NCBI GenBank assembly: GCA_905372155.1
Contig: CAJPNZ010000051.1
Span: 1 to 20,413, forward strand
Length of the DNA stretch: 20,413 nucleotides
Direction: 5' to 3'
Source of the DNA: Propionibacteriaceae bacterium
GTDB taxonomy: Bacteria > Actinomycetota > Actinomycetes > Propionibacteriales > Propionibacteriaceae
A program made the translations under genes and the position numbers. Under the pieces are notes generated by a model. That model made no database searches. It was not told the DNA's origin and worked only from the letters and a program-made list of their open reading frames with translations. How positions within the stretch are numbered: the first letter of the stretch is position 1; every line of letters starts with the position of its first letter. Positions 1 through 7,846 of the stretch are shown piece by piece.

Positions 1-53
1 CATCTTGTGCGTGTCCGGGGTGCTGGGGTGGGGTTTTGGTTACCGGCTGCCGG

Positions 54-100
54 TGGTTTCGACTCGGGTCGCTCGTTCCTCGCGGCCCGGCTCAACCAGC
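54..100. repeat. Actinobacterial intergenic repeat (REP-like)
   Basis: The stretch carries the blocks GGTTTCGAC, GCTCGTTCCTCGC and GGCTCAACCAGC in order. From memory this matches an interspersed non-coding repeat common between genes in Propionibacteriaceae and Nocardioidaceae-like genomes. Only one copy is visible here. It marks the sequence before 212 as intergenic; no gene is supported in 1-211. Confidence 0.5.
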
Positions 101-211
101 TTCGGGAAAGAGTCGTGACCCGGCTCGACCGGCTCTGAGGGGTGGTTCCCGGCGGGATGGGAAGTTTTTGGAAAATCCTGAAATCCTCGCCGCGGGGACC
201 TACTGGGGAGT

Positions 212-1423
212 ATGAAGAATATTTCGTTCTCCCATCGGTTCCTTACGACCTGCGTCGTCATCTGCGTCCTGTTCGGGCTCGTCTCCTGTTCCTCCGATGA
301 AGGCGAGAAGCCGTCGCTGACCACCGACGGCGTCGTCCTGATCACCAACTCGCACGCCAACGTGCCCAGACCCGACCTGTCGAAGGGTGTGTCCCAGCTG
401 CTGGGCGACGCCCTCGACCAGGGGCTTCCCGTGGTTGTGGTCTCCGCCGACGGAACCCCCGAGGTCGCCGACCTCGGCGACCTGAAGGTGGACACCGTCA
501 ACCCGGATGTCCAGCGGGAAAGCCGGAAACGGGTCATGAACCGCATCAGGGCGGGCATCACGGTGCTCCCGAACGCCGACGGTGCCGCCTCCTACGACGC
601 CTTCACGGTCGCGATCAAGCAGGCGAATTCCGAGGGCATGAGGCGCCCGACCTTTGTCTGCATCGAATGCGGCCTCGACGCCCAGGGCCCGATCAACATG
701 GCGCGCGAGGAAATCCTCAACAGCGACGCGGAGAGCATCACCGCTTCCCTGAAGGAAACCGGCCAGCTCGTCACTTTCGGTGACAGGTTCGAGCAGGCCG
801 ACGTGATCCTCCAGTCGGTCGGCGCCACCGCCGCCCCGCAGCAGCCGTTCTCGCCGCGCGGCATCAGCAGGCTCACCGACATCTGGAAGGGCGTGCTGAC
901 CGCGGGCGGCGCCACGGTCACCGTCGATGAACACCAGCCCTCCTCCCGGGAACCCATTGAAACCGACCACACGGTGCCGACGATCACCCCGCCCGCCGAC
1001 CCCACCGTCTCCCCGATAAAACCCTGCTCCCCGGAGGCCATCTCCTTCGACGGCGCCTCGAAGGCCAGGTTCCAGCCGGAGCTGAGCGAGTGGGTGGACG
1101 CGGCCGAGGCCCGCGAGGCGTTGCGGCCGGTCGCCGAGTGGCTCCGGGCGGACGCCACCCGCACCGCCGTCGTCTCCGGCACCACCGCCGACATCCGCTC
1201 CGGCGACCCGGAGGAGGGCAAGACCCTCTCCCTGGCCCGGGCGAGGGTCGCTTCCGACCTGCTCATCGAACTGGGAGTCGCCCCCGGGCAGATCACCGAT
1301 GTCCGGGGCCTCGGGCCGCACTACCCCGGACGCGTCGAGGACCGGGAGGCCGACGGCACCCCGATACCGAGTCTCATGACGAAGAACCGCAAGATCATCG
1401 TCGAACTCGCCTCCCACTGCTGA
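212..1423 (+). CDS. Lipoprotein with OmpA-like C-terminal domain
   Basis: This 403-aa protein starts with a lipoprotein signal: K2/R9 n-region, a hydrophobic stretch, then lipobox LVSC with Cys26 as the predicted lipidated residue. Residues about 35-255 form an alpha/beta region (VVLITNSHAN, VVVVSADG) that resembles a vWA/Rossmann-like fold without a clear metal site. Residues about 270-403 look like an OmpA/MotB peptidoglycan-binding domain: an ISFDG strand, LSLARARVASDLL helix, G-rich turn and final NRKIIVEL. It should sit on the outer face of the membrane and bind the wall. It opens an operon with 1447, 2213 and 2896 (gaps of 23-37 nt). The only purine-rich site, GGGGAG at 205-210, is very close to the ATG, so the start rests mainly on the signal peptide. 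OmpA domains are unusual but known in Gram-positives. Confidence 0.88.
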   Translation: MKNISFSHRFLTTCVVICVLFGLVSCSSDEGEKPSLTTDGVVLITNSHANVPRPDLSKGVSQLLGDALDQGLPVVVVSADGTPEVADLGDLKVDTVNPDVQRESRKRVMNRIRAGITVLPNADGAASYDAFTVAIKQANSEGMRRPTFVCIECGLDAQGPINMAREEILNSDAESITASLKETGQLVTFGDRFEQADVILQSVGATAAPQQPFSPRGISRLTDIWKGVLTAGGATVTVDEHQPSSREPIETDHTVPTITPPADPTVSPIKPCSPEAISFDGASKARFQPELSEWVDAAEAREALRPVAEWLRADATRTAVVSGTTADIRSGDPEEGKTLSLARARVASDLLIELGVAPGQITDVRGLGPHYPGRVEDREADGTPIPSLMTKNRKIIVELASHC

Positions 1424-1446
1424 CCCCCGACCGAAAGGAAACCGAC

Positions 1447-2175
1447 ATGACCCGCGCACCCGAGACCACCCCCGAGGAGGCCCACATCCCCCAGGCGCTG
1501 GGACCCTTCCTGCAGGAACCGGAAAAGCCCATGAAGTACTCCTGGTGGGCCCGGTTCTGGGACCGCCGGGCCGGTCGCGCCGACCGCACGAAACCTCCCA
1601 CCAACACCGGTGACGTCCCCGTCGCCGACACCCCTTGGCTGCGGAGGCTCCGGGGCGAGTGCGGCACGATGATCGCCAAAGAGCGGGTCCGCACCGAGGC
1701 CCTCGTCGCGGTCATCGACCGTGAACTGCAGGAGCTGCGTGCCCGCCACGACAGGGCGGAGGTCGTCATCGAGCAGGCCTCAAACGCGGAGGGGCGGGTC
1801 GCGGCGCTGGAGATCACCGACGACGTGGTGGGCGCCGGGGAGCACTACAGCAGCCCCGAGGAACGCATCCAGCGCCGACGCCGGGAACGCACCCAGGCGA
1901 TGGACCGGCTGAGGCGGCGGCGCGAGGCCGCGGAGGCAGAGCTACTGGAGCTCGCCCCCCGCATCGAGGTGCTGACCCAGGAACGTACCTCCCACTGGGT
2001 TCTTCTCCAGGAACGCTGCCGCCGGCTGGTCGAGCACCACCAGCGCCGCGCCGGCACCTACGTCCGTGCCATGGAACGCCGCCGCGACGGCGTCGTCTGG
2101 CGGGTCCCCGAACTCGACATCCCCGAATGGGCCGCCGCCCACCCCGGCACCGGCGGCCTGCCCGCCACCCACTGA
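1447..2175 (+). CDS. Coiled-coil protein, unknown function
   Basis: This 242-aa protein starts at an ATG preceded by AAAGGAA with a 6-nt spacer. An open frame extends further upstream but overlaps the lipoprotein gene and lacks a better start. There is no signal peptide or membrane segment. Residues about 70-215 are rich in Arg, Glu, Leu and Ala with heptad character (for example RERTQAMDRLRRRREAAEAE), so a long coiled coil is likely. A short Trp-rich motif (YSWWARFW) lies near residue 35. I do not recognise the family. The operon position between an OmpA-like lipoprotein and a membrane protein suggests a cytosolic or membrane-associated part of one complex; this is inference. Confidence 0.8.
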   Translation: MTRAPETTPEEAHIPQALGPFLQEPEKPMKYSWWARFWDRRAGRADRTKPPTNTGDVPVADTPWLRRLRGECGTMIAKERVRTEALVAVIDRELQELRARHDRAEVVIEQASNAEGRVAALEITDDVVGAGEHYSSPEERIQRRRRERTQAMDRLRRRREAAEAELLELAPRIEVLTQERTSHWVLLQERCRRLVEHHQRRAGTYVRAMERRRDGVVWRVPELDIPEWAAAHPGTGGLPATH

Positions 2176-2212
2176 ACCGCTGGAACCCAGGAAGAGAAGA
2201 AAGGAACCGACA

Positions 2213-2863
2213 ATGAGCCTCCTCTCGTGGCTGAAAGGTCTGCGACGCCGACCCGAACCGCCCCGCTTCCACGAACGCGCTCTGCCCGAACCGACGCGGG
2301 TGAACCTCGCCGACGCGCAGGTCGAAACCGACTTCTTCGTCCGTCTCCCCGAGTGGAGCTCCTACGGCCCGAACCGGGCGGCCTGGGAGCTTCCCGACCA
2401 GGACGGCCAGGAGGCGCGCTACCAGCAGCTCATCCAGGAACACGCCGAGCGGGGCGGCCTGGACGGCCTGGTGCCGGACCTCATGGACCGCCTCATCCAC
2501 GAGGAGATGGACGAGCTGCGCCGACGGGTCGACCAGGCCCACGAGGATGCCGTCGGGATGCTCGACTACTTCCACGAGCAGGCGAAGCTGGCACAGACCC
2601 GGCTCTCCTTCCTGGTGCAGGACAGGCGCGGGAGGCTGGCCGTCGCCCAGCAGGGCTACGCCACGGCCTACGAGGAGCTGACCGGTGAGGCGGTCGCAGT
2701 CCCGGATCAGCAGCCGGTCGGGATCGCCCCCATCCTGACCCCCACCCGCGTCGTGCCCTACCATCCGCAGCCCCTCGCCCGGGAGGAGGCCGCCGTGGAG
2801 CCGCACCGCGACGAGGACGACGGCCCGGGCGAGATGCCCGTCCCCGCCCAGCTCAGGCACTGA
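2213..2863 (+). CDS. Coiled-coil hypothetical protein
   Basis: This 216-aa protein starts at the ATG at 2213, with AAGGA seven bases upstream; a longer in-frame reading would overlap the previous gene. The N-terminus (MSLLSWLKGLRRRPEPPRF) is a short amphipathic basic segment that could touch the membrane. Residues about 80-160 (LIHEEMDELRRRVDQAHEDA and onward) look like an extended helical coiled coil. The C-terminal ~50 residues are Pro- and acid-rich and probably disordered. No known domain is recognised. It lies 37 nt after the preceding coiled-coil gene and 32 nt before the membrane-protein gene, so co-transcription is likely. Confidence 0.78.
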   Translation: MSLLSWLKGLRRRPEPPRFHERALPEPTRVNLADAQVETDFFVRLPEWSSYGPNRAAWELPDQDGQEARYQQLIQEHAERGGLDGLVPDLMDRLIHEEMDELRRRVDQAHEDAVGMLDYFHEQAKLAQTRLSFLVQDRRGRLAVAQQGYATAYEELTGEAVAVPDQQPVGIAPILTPTRVVPYHPQPLAREEAAVEPHRDEDDGPGEMPVPAQLRH

Positions 2864-2895
2864 CACCCCACCGGATCGAAGTCAAGGAGAAAACA

Positions 2896-3711
2896 ATGTC
2901 AACCATCGTCGACACCGCGGGCGTCCCGGACGCCAGGACCCCGCGGCACCGTCACCCGGGTCTCTACGTCCCGCTCGGTTTCTGGGTGATGTACGTGGTC
3001 GGGATAATCGGATGTTCGGTGGACGCCACCCTGGCCCGCTCGGTCATCAACAAAGGTTTCCACCTGGATCAGAACACTTCGACGGTGATCGTGGTCATGC
3101 TCGGGGCCATCGCGGCGGAGGCCGCCACCGCCGCCGCCATCTGCCTCAACAGCGGCAAGAGAGGGCAGGCCGTCTTCGCGCTGGTCGGGGTGGCGGTGCT
3201 GGGGATCCTGCTGGCCTGGGCCCGCCTGCGCTATGGTCTGTCCACGGAGGAGACCGGCACCGCCCAAACCGACAGGGATGCCGGGAACCAGACCCACGAC
3301 GAAATCCCCGCGACCGCGATGATGCTGGGCCTCTACTGCGTGTCCATGATCAGCGTCTTCCTGGCCGCGATCAAGATCTTCCACCCGGCCCGCTGGCAGC
3401 TCCGCAAACACGACAAGCAGCGCCGCAAGGTGTCGCAGGAACTCGCCCCGCTGGAGGCCGACCTCGTCGCCATCCACGAACGCATCGCCACCCGCGCCGA
3501 GAGGTTCAAGAAGCTGTGCGAGCAGCGCGAGCAGGTCCAGCGGCAGGTCGACGCCCGGGAGGGCGCGCTGAAGGCGTTCAGCCGCGACGCCATCGCCAGG
3601 GCCCTCGGCGACCCGTCGTCGACGCCCCTGGTCAGGGCACCCCACGAACCCGGGGAGACGCCGGCGGGGTCGCAGGGATCCCCCATGCCGCCCCGTCCGT
3701 TCCCCGTGTAG
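2896..3711 (+). CDS. Four-TM protein with cytosolic coiled-coil tail
   Basis: This 271-aa protein has AAGGAG six bases before the ATG. Hydrophobic segments at residues about 24-45, 62-85, 92-113 and 137-157 suggest four membrane spans. They are followed by a basic, Gln/Arg/Glu-rich coiled coil (about 168-232) that should face the cytosol, then a Pro-rich end. The short acidic loop between spans 3 and 4 (TEETGTAQTDRDAG) would be outside. It is the last gene of the 212-3711 operon and could anchor the two coiled-coil proteins encoded upstream, while the OmpA-like lipoprotein binds the wall. No family is recognised; the complex is an inference from gene order and shared coiled coils. Confidence 0.82.
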   Translation: MSTIVDTAGVPDARTPRHRHPGLYVPLGFWVMYVVGIIGCSVDATLARSVINKGFHLDQNTSTVIVVMLGAIAAEAATAAAICLNSGKRGQAVFALVGVAVLGILLAWARLRYGLSTEETGTAQTDRDAGNQTHDEIPATAMMLGLYCVSMISVFLAAIKIFHPARWQLRKHDKQRRKVSQELAPLEADLVAIHERIATRAERFKKLCEQREQVQRQVDAREGALKAFSRDAIARALGDPSSTPLVRAPHEPGETPAGSQGSPMPPRPFPV

Positions 3712-3716
3712 GGAAC

Positions 3717-3761
3717 CCGTGGCCGGTTGGGCCGGTATTGATCCGGCCCAACCGGCCACGG
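3717..3761 (+). terminator. Perfect 19-bp hairpin terminator
   Basis: The two arms, 3717-3735 and 3743-3761, are exact reverse complements around a 7-nt loop (TATTGAT). The hairpin lies 5 nt after the stop of the membrane-protein gene. There is no T-tract, as is common for actinobacterial terminators. It separates the first operon from the gene at 3809. Confidence 0.8.
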
Positions 3762-3777
3762 CCGGGGCCGTTGTCCC

Positions 3778-3783
3778 TAGGAT
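3778..3783 (+). promoter_or_regulatory. Possible -10 element (TAGGAT)
   Basis: TAGGAT follows the terminator by 16 nt and lies 25 nt before the ATG at 3809, leaving room for a short leader with the AGGAG site at 3797-3801. No convincing -35 box is seen, so this is tentative. Confidence 0.35.
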
Positions 3784-3808
3784 GGCGGGGGACGAGAGGA
3801 GTCCCGGG

Positions 3809-4987
3809 ATGCAGTCCCAGAAATTACCGAACGAGCAGGTGGCGGAGCTGAAACGACCCCGGCCGGTGACCGCCGAACAGCTGAAAGATCTCAAGAAAGC
3901 GGTCGAGCGAAATTATGAAAACTACCTGGAATCCATCGAGAAAAAGAATATCTCGAAGACCGAGAAATATCTCCTTGGGGAGGCGGCTGCGGAGGTCGCA
4001 GAGAATCACTTGAAACGTCTTGACGAGGAATATGAACGTACTGGCCGGGCCGTTTTATGGCTGTGCGAGGAGGTGAAATTCAAAGCTGATTGCTCGTACA
4101 AGCGAAAAGAGATTCTGGGGGATGTTAAAAAGAATATCGGAATCAGTCGGGTTGGTCGGAAGAAAGACGTCTCCCAAGTTTCTCTGGGTGAGGTGGATTC
4201 CTCGGGGGCATGGCAGGGCATCTCCGCGACCGACATGCGGCACCTGATGGAGAGCCGGCGATCCTCCGCGGAGGATCAGGCCATTGCCTCGCTGCCCTCC
4301 CTGGCCGCGATCCTGCTGCCCCGGATCCTTGAGGTGCTCGGAAGCCGCAGCGGGCAAGGTTCCCTGAGCGCCGACCAGGTGGAGGCCGTGCAGGTGCTGC
4401 TGGCCGCCGCGGTCCCGGAAATGCCGGTTCCCGAACACATCAAAAAGCTGCTGGAAAGCTTCCAAGACGACCTCAAGGAATGGCGGACCGACCTGGCGCG
4501 GGTGCGGATGGCCCGGAAGCAGAACCACTCGCTGCCCGACCCGGACCTTCGCAAGCATTTCCCGAAGCCCACCGGCCAGAGCAAGGTCACGGGCGACATC
4601 AATCACAGCAGGGGAAAGATCCTGCTCTGCCTCTACCTGTTCGTGACGCTCGCACCCGTCGATTCCGCCGTCACCAGAACCAGCGACATGAACGACCTGC
4701 TCGACGCGGTTTTCGGACCGAGAAACAGTCTTCCCACCCATTACAGGCGACTGCTCCAGAAGGCAGGTGCCTGCCTGGAAAACGTCGAACCCGGATACCG
4801 GGTGGACACCGACGAACTGCACTCCCGGTGCCGGACCGACAACCGGTTCAAGACCCTCACCCCTGACAAACTGATCGACATGCTGCACAGCGTCGAGGAC
4901 CGCTACGCGAGGCTCGTGCCCGGCCAACGGCACCAGCCCCCGCGGTTCGCGTGCGTCCTGCGCTGCCGAACCCACCATCCCGAATGA
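3809..4987 (+). CDS. Unrecognised soluble protein, two-part composition
   Basis: This 392-aa product starts at the ATG at 3809 because AGGAG (3797-3801) sits 7 nt upstream; in-frame starts further left run into the terminator. There is no signal peptide or membrane span. Residues about 1-150 are Lys/Glu-rich and helical (AELKRP, LKDLKKAVERNYENY, EYERTGRAVLWLCEEVKF) and are encoded by clearly AT-richer DNA (about 3890-4200). The rest is encoded in GC-rich DNA with the usual codon bias. Residues about 165-250 are hydrophobic-helical (LPSLAAILLPRILEVL), and the C-terminal third is basic with scattered Cys. No known domain is recognised. It lies 12 nt before the next gene and probably shares its transcript. 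Confidence 0.82.
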   Translation: MQSQKLPNEQVAELKRPRPVTAEQLKDLKKAVERNYENYLESIEKKNISKTEKYLLGEAAAEVAENHLKRLDEEYERTGRAVLWLCEEVKFKADCSYKRKEILGDVKKNIGISRVGRKKDVSQVSLGEVDSSGAWQGISATDMRHLMESRRSSAEDQAIASLPSLAAILLPRILEVLGSRSGQGSLSADQVEAVQVLLAAAVPEMPVPEHIKKLLESFQDDLKEWRTDLARVRMARKQNHSLPDPDLRKHFPKPTGQSKVTGDINHSRGKILLCLYLFVTLAPVDSAVTRTSDMNDLLDAVFGPRNSLPTHYRRLLQKAGACLENVEPGYRVDTDELHSRCRTDNRFKTLTPDKLIDMLHSVEDRYARLVPGQRHQPPRFACVLRCRTHHPE

Positions 4988-4999
4988 GAGAACCATGAC

Positions 5000-6082
5000 A
5001 TGACCGACGAGAACATCCTCGACGCCGACGTCGAATTATTCCGGAAACTGTTCCGCCCCGCCCCGGCGGAGGCCGCCGGTCTCGACGAACTGGCCGACGG
5101 ATTCACCGAACCCCGCGCCCGGCGCATCCTCGGCGACCCGGAGCTGCTTGATCACCTCAAAGCCCTGGCCGGGCGCGTCGAACCCGGCGACGGCTGGATG
5201 TCGCAGGCGGCCGGGGAGGCCGCCCCGGCCAGCCGGGAGCTGCTGGGGGTGGCACTGGCCGAACGGCCCGGCGACCTGACTCCTGTGACCATCACCCGCG
5301 ACGACGACGGCGTCCTGCTCACCCCCGAACCCCTCGCGGACGTGAAGGCGGACCAGCTGGCGGCGGTGGAGCTGCCGGGCGGTTTCGCCGCGTGGTCGCC
5401 GCAGGACCTGGGGCTAGCCCCCCTGATCCGGTTCTCGGGTCCCGGGATCCCGGACTGGGTGGAGTTCGTCGCCGGGGTGCGCGTCGTCGAGGACCTGCGG
5501 GCCAACAGGTCGCGCACCGGCTGGGACCCCCTCGTGGTGGGGCCGCACCCGTTGAGCCGCTACGCTCTCGGCTGCTGGCTGGAGCGGCACCGGCCCACCG
5601 ACATCCCGGAGGATGTGTTGCGGGCCGAGCTCGGGGCGTTGGCCTTCGAGTTCGCCGGACTGCTGGGCGGCACCGACGCGGCCCGCTGCTGGTTGTTTCC
5701 CCTGGGCGCCACCCTTGTCCGGCTGCACGACGAGATCCGAAAGTTGGGCGAGAGGGAAGAGGCGCTGGCGAGAGCGGGGGTCGCCAGCGCCACCGAGGCC
5801 TACCTGGCCACCTGCGGCGACGCCCCCGAGGCGGCCGACGTGGCCCGCGCCAAGGCGGGCGAAACCCTGCCGTCGCCGCCCGTCCGGGAGGAGTTCGCCC
5901 TGGCGGCGGGCGACCTGCTGGACGAGGAGGAACCCGCCATCCCGGAGGAATTTCTGCACCAGGTGGCGGAACGCCGTCGCCTCGCCAACTCCTTCACCCT
6001 GGTGCCCGGCGACGAACACGACCCGGAACGCCCCTTCCTGGCGGAGCTCCTGGCTGCGGGGCCTCGTCGTTGCGAACCGTGA
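5000..6082 (+). CDS. Unrecognised acidic soluble protein
   Basis: This 360-aa protein begins MTDENILDADVELF. The ATG at 5000 follows the previous stop by 12 nt with only a weak GAGAG site, so translation may be coupled. An earlier ATG at 4995 stops after two codons. The product is acidic and rich in Ala, Leu, Glu and Pro, with no signal peptide or membrane segment. A short helical stretch (LHDEIRKLGEREEALARAG, about residues 233-251) is the only distinctive feature. Third positions are strongly G/C, supporting real coding. No family is recognised. It forms a pair with 3809-4987 and lies directly before decayed kinase sequence, so it may once have belonged to a longer operon. Confidence 0.82.
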   Translation: MTDENILDADVELFRKLFRPAPAEAAGLDELADGFTEPRARRILGDPELLDHLKALAGRVEPGDGWMSQAAGEAAPASRELLGVALAERPGDLTPVTITRDDDGVLLTPEPLADVKADQLAAVELPGGFAAWSPQDLGLAPLIRFSGPGIPDWVEFVAGVRVVEDLRANRSRTGWDPLVVGPHPLSRYALGCWLERHRPTDIPEDVLRAELGALAFEFAGLLGGTDAARCWLFPLGATLVRLHDEIRKLGEREEALARAGVASATEAYLATCGDAPEAADVARAKAGETLPSPPVREEFALAAGDLLDEEEPAIPEEFLHQVAERRRLANSFTLVPGDEHDPERPFLAELLAAGPRRCEP

Positions 6083-6169
6083 AATTCATCGTTTTTCCCA
6101 GCATGCACGGCGTGACAGGGAGATCTGGGCCAAACTCGTGGGAGGAGAAGCCACATCCCAGGAGGAGAG

Positions 6170-6486
6170 ATGAGCAAGTTCCGGTACGGCAGCAGGGGCC
6201 GCGAAGGGCACCGCGGCGTTTGCGCGGCCCGTCGTCGCGGTCCGAGAGCGACGGGTGGACGTTCGGGATCATCGTCGCCGGGTGTTACCCGTTCGACGGC
6301 TTGCTGGCGGGCTGCCGCTCCGGAAAGTGCCTGCGTGACCTTCTCGCCACCGAGGAGATTCCGCCGGACAATCTGGAGGACAAGCGCATCCGCAACCTCG
6401 CGGAAGGCCTGCTGACCCGACCTCTCAGGTATCGGTGGGGTTGTGCGCAGGCGAAGGAATGGCTGTCCGGTGGGGACCCAGAGGTC
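6170..6486 (+). pseudogene. Ser/Thr protein kinase remnant (C-lobe only)
   Basis: Reading codons from about 6205 gives a C-lobe fragment. ESDGWTFGIIVAG-YPFDG corresponds to kinase subdomain IX (SDxWSxGxx...PF). RIRNLAEGLLTRPLRYRWG, followed by a wLsGG end, corresponds to subdomain XI as found in actinobacterial kinases. The N-lobe, HRD and DFG motifs are absent. The residues expected between the subdomain IX helix and PF are shortened, which suggests a deletion. A good ribosome site (GGAGGAGAG, 6161-6169) precedes an ATG at 6170, but that ATG is in a different frame from the kinase fragment. This may be the original gene start followed by an internal deletion. At about 6486 the coding signal shifts to the frame that continues as the membrane protein at 6605, so both may come from one broken gene. 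Confidence 0.6.
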
Positions 6487-6604
6487 AAACGTGGCCCCCC
6501 TGGTGGAACGGATCGCCACCGATTCCCGGGTGATGCGGGCAGACAAGATCAAGGCCGGGAAAACCATTGACAAGGAGAAAAAACTACGCGAGGAGGAGGT
6601 CGCG

Positions 6605-7576
6605 ATGGAGGAGATGCAATACAAGGAAACCGAGGAACGTGAGGACGAACGTGAGCAGAGACAAAAACGTCGCATCTCGAACCTCTTGAAACTGGTCCTG
6701 TCGTTTCTCGCAATCGCTGGACTGTGGCAACTGTGGTACACACTGCAACTGGGGAATTCACTTCAGGACTACCTCTCGGAGGATCCGGGTTTCTGGTGGT
6801 CCGGGTCGGTCTATGTGGTGGCACTTCTGATTACGTTGATCGTGTGTGCGGCCGCTGCCGGGCGCGTCGGTTTCGTGCCCGAGGTGGTGAGCACGCTCCA
6901 ATTCATCTGCATGACCCTCGGTGTCGTCAGCTCGCCGTGGGCGTTCGCGTCCCGGGACGGCTGGTCCCCGCTCCGGGCCATGGGGTTGACGCTCCTGGAC
7001 GACCACCCCCGTGAATGGCCTGCTGTTGTCGGCTTGATCGCGACGATCGGGTACGTCATCGTCGTGATGTACACCCGTCGCGGAGATGAACCCGTCCCGG
7101 ACGGTGTCGCTAAGAAACGCGAGGCCATGCTCCAGTTCACCGCTCTCCCGCCCCTCGTCGTGCTTGCCTCGACTGCTCTCCTTGCAAGTCGGATGGATTC
7201 TTGGCAGGTGTGGCTCAGCACCGCCTCGTGGTGGGCATTGGTGGCGGTGGTCGAGATCATCCTGGTCTGGCCCGCGCTCAACCTGAAGGGTTACAGAACC
7301 TGGGTGCCGGCTGTGATCATGGGTGCGGCCGCTTTCTTGCACATCGTCGGTCAGTGGTTCAGCCCGGTCCAATACATTTTCCAGAACATCTGGATGGGGT
7401 CCTGCTCCGCAGGGTTCATCTGCCCCGGGGGTGCTTTCGGCACCTCTTCCCCGAACGGATGGCTCTCACCGGGTGATGTGTTCTCCCCGGGCGGACTGGC
7501 TATCCTCGCGCTGCTGCTCTATGTGGTTCCCCTCTACGTTCGCTGGGTGCTCACCCGGAAGAAGTCCGACGTCTGA
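6605..7576 (+). CDS. Eight-TM membrane protein, possible former kinase tail
   Basis: This 323-aa protein starts at 6605 because AGGAGGAGG (6591-6599) lies 5 nt upstream. The open frame with normal codon bias extends left to about 6490, and ATG 6533 is an alternative start without a ribosome site. A charged Glu/Arg-rich helix (about 1-25) precedes hydrophobic segments at about 27-47, 66-86, 96-114, 138-156, 176-195, 205-224, 232-251 and 297-314. The loop before the last span carries a Cys pair (GSCSAGFICPGG). The family is not recognised. The coding signal begins exactly where the kinase remnant ends, one frame away, so this may be the sensor half of a former membrane kinase that is now translated alone. 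It is either functional as a separate protein or part of the same pseudogene. Confidence 0.65.
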   Translation: MEEMQYKETEEREDEREQRQKRRISNLLKLVLSFLAIAGLWQLWYTLQLGNSLQDYLSEDPGFWWSGSVYVVALLITLIVCAAAAGRVGFVPEVVSTLQFICMTLGVVSSPWAFASRDGWSPLRAMGLTLLDDHPREWPAVVGLIATIGYVIVVMYTRRGDEPVPDGVAKKREAMLQFTALPPLVVLASTALLASRMDSWQVWLSTASWWALVAVVEIILVWPALNLKGYRTWVPAVIMGAAAFLHIVGQWFSPVQYIFQNIWMGSCSAGFICPGGAFGTSSPNGWLSPGDVFSPGGLAILALLLYVVPLYVRWVLTRKKSDV

Positions 7577-7587
7577 GAGCCGTGGAA

Positions 7588-7680
7588 TCAAGGGTGGAGG
7601 TCGTCGGGACTGATCCGCTCGGCTGGGGATCCCAGCACCTCCACCACCACGACCGTCAGGTTGTTCTGGTGGCCCTTTGA
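7588..7680 (-). pseudogene. PP2C-type phosphatase C-terminal remnant
   Basis: On the minus strand the codons from 7680 down to 7588 read SKGHQNNLTVVVVEVLG and a short tail ending in a stop. The end strand of PP2C Ser/Thr phosphatases typically reads G(S/H)xDNxTVVVVxV, so this looks like the last blade of such an enzyme with the usual DN changed to NN. Nothing upstream in that frame (above 7680) resembles PP2C, so only about 30 codons remain. It lies next to the kinase remnant, a common partner. The match is short and could be chance. Confidence 0.35.
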
Positions 7681-7846
7681 ACGCCTTCGCGCGCTGCCTG
7701 ACGACTTCCCGGGGTCGGTCACGTCCTTCCCTCCGGAGCTTGACAAGAACCGGGGACGCAAGCACGCGGTCCCGCAGGAGCCGCGCAAGCTGTTGAGCTG
7801 ATCTCGTCCGACAGATCCGCATGTCAACCGAGGAAAGGAGAACATC

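Noticed and set aside
200..1459. Long minus-strand frame of 419 aa opposite the OmpA-like lipoprotein gene.
   Set aside because: It is the Gly/Arg/Asp-rich shadow of a GC-rich gene; the plus strand has a signal peptide, a domain and an operon context.
1814..2866. Minus-strand frame of 350 aa opposite the coiled-coil genes.
   Set aside because: Shadow of two plus-strand genes with good ribosome sites; no domain in the minus-strand translation.
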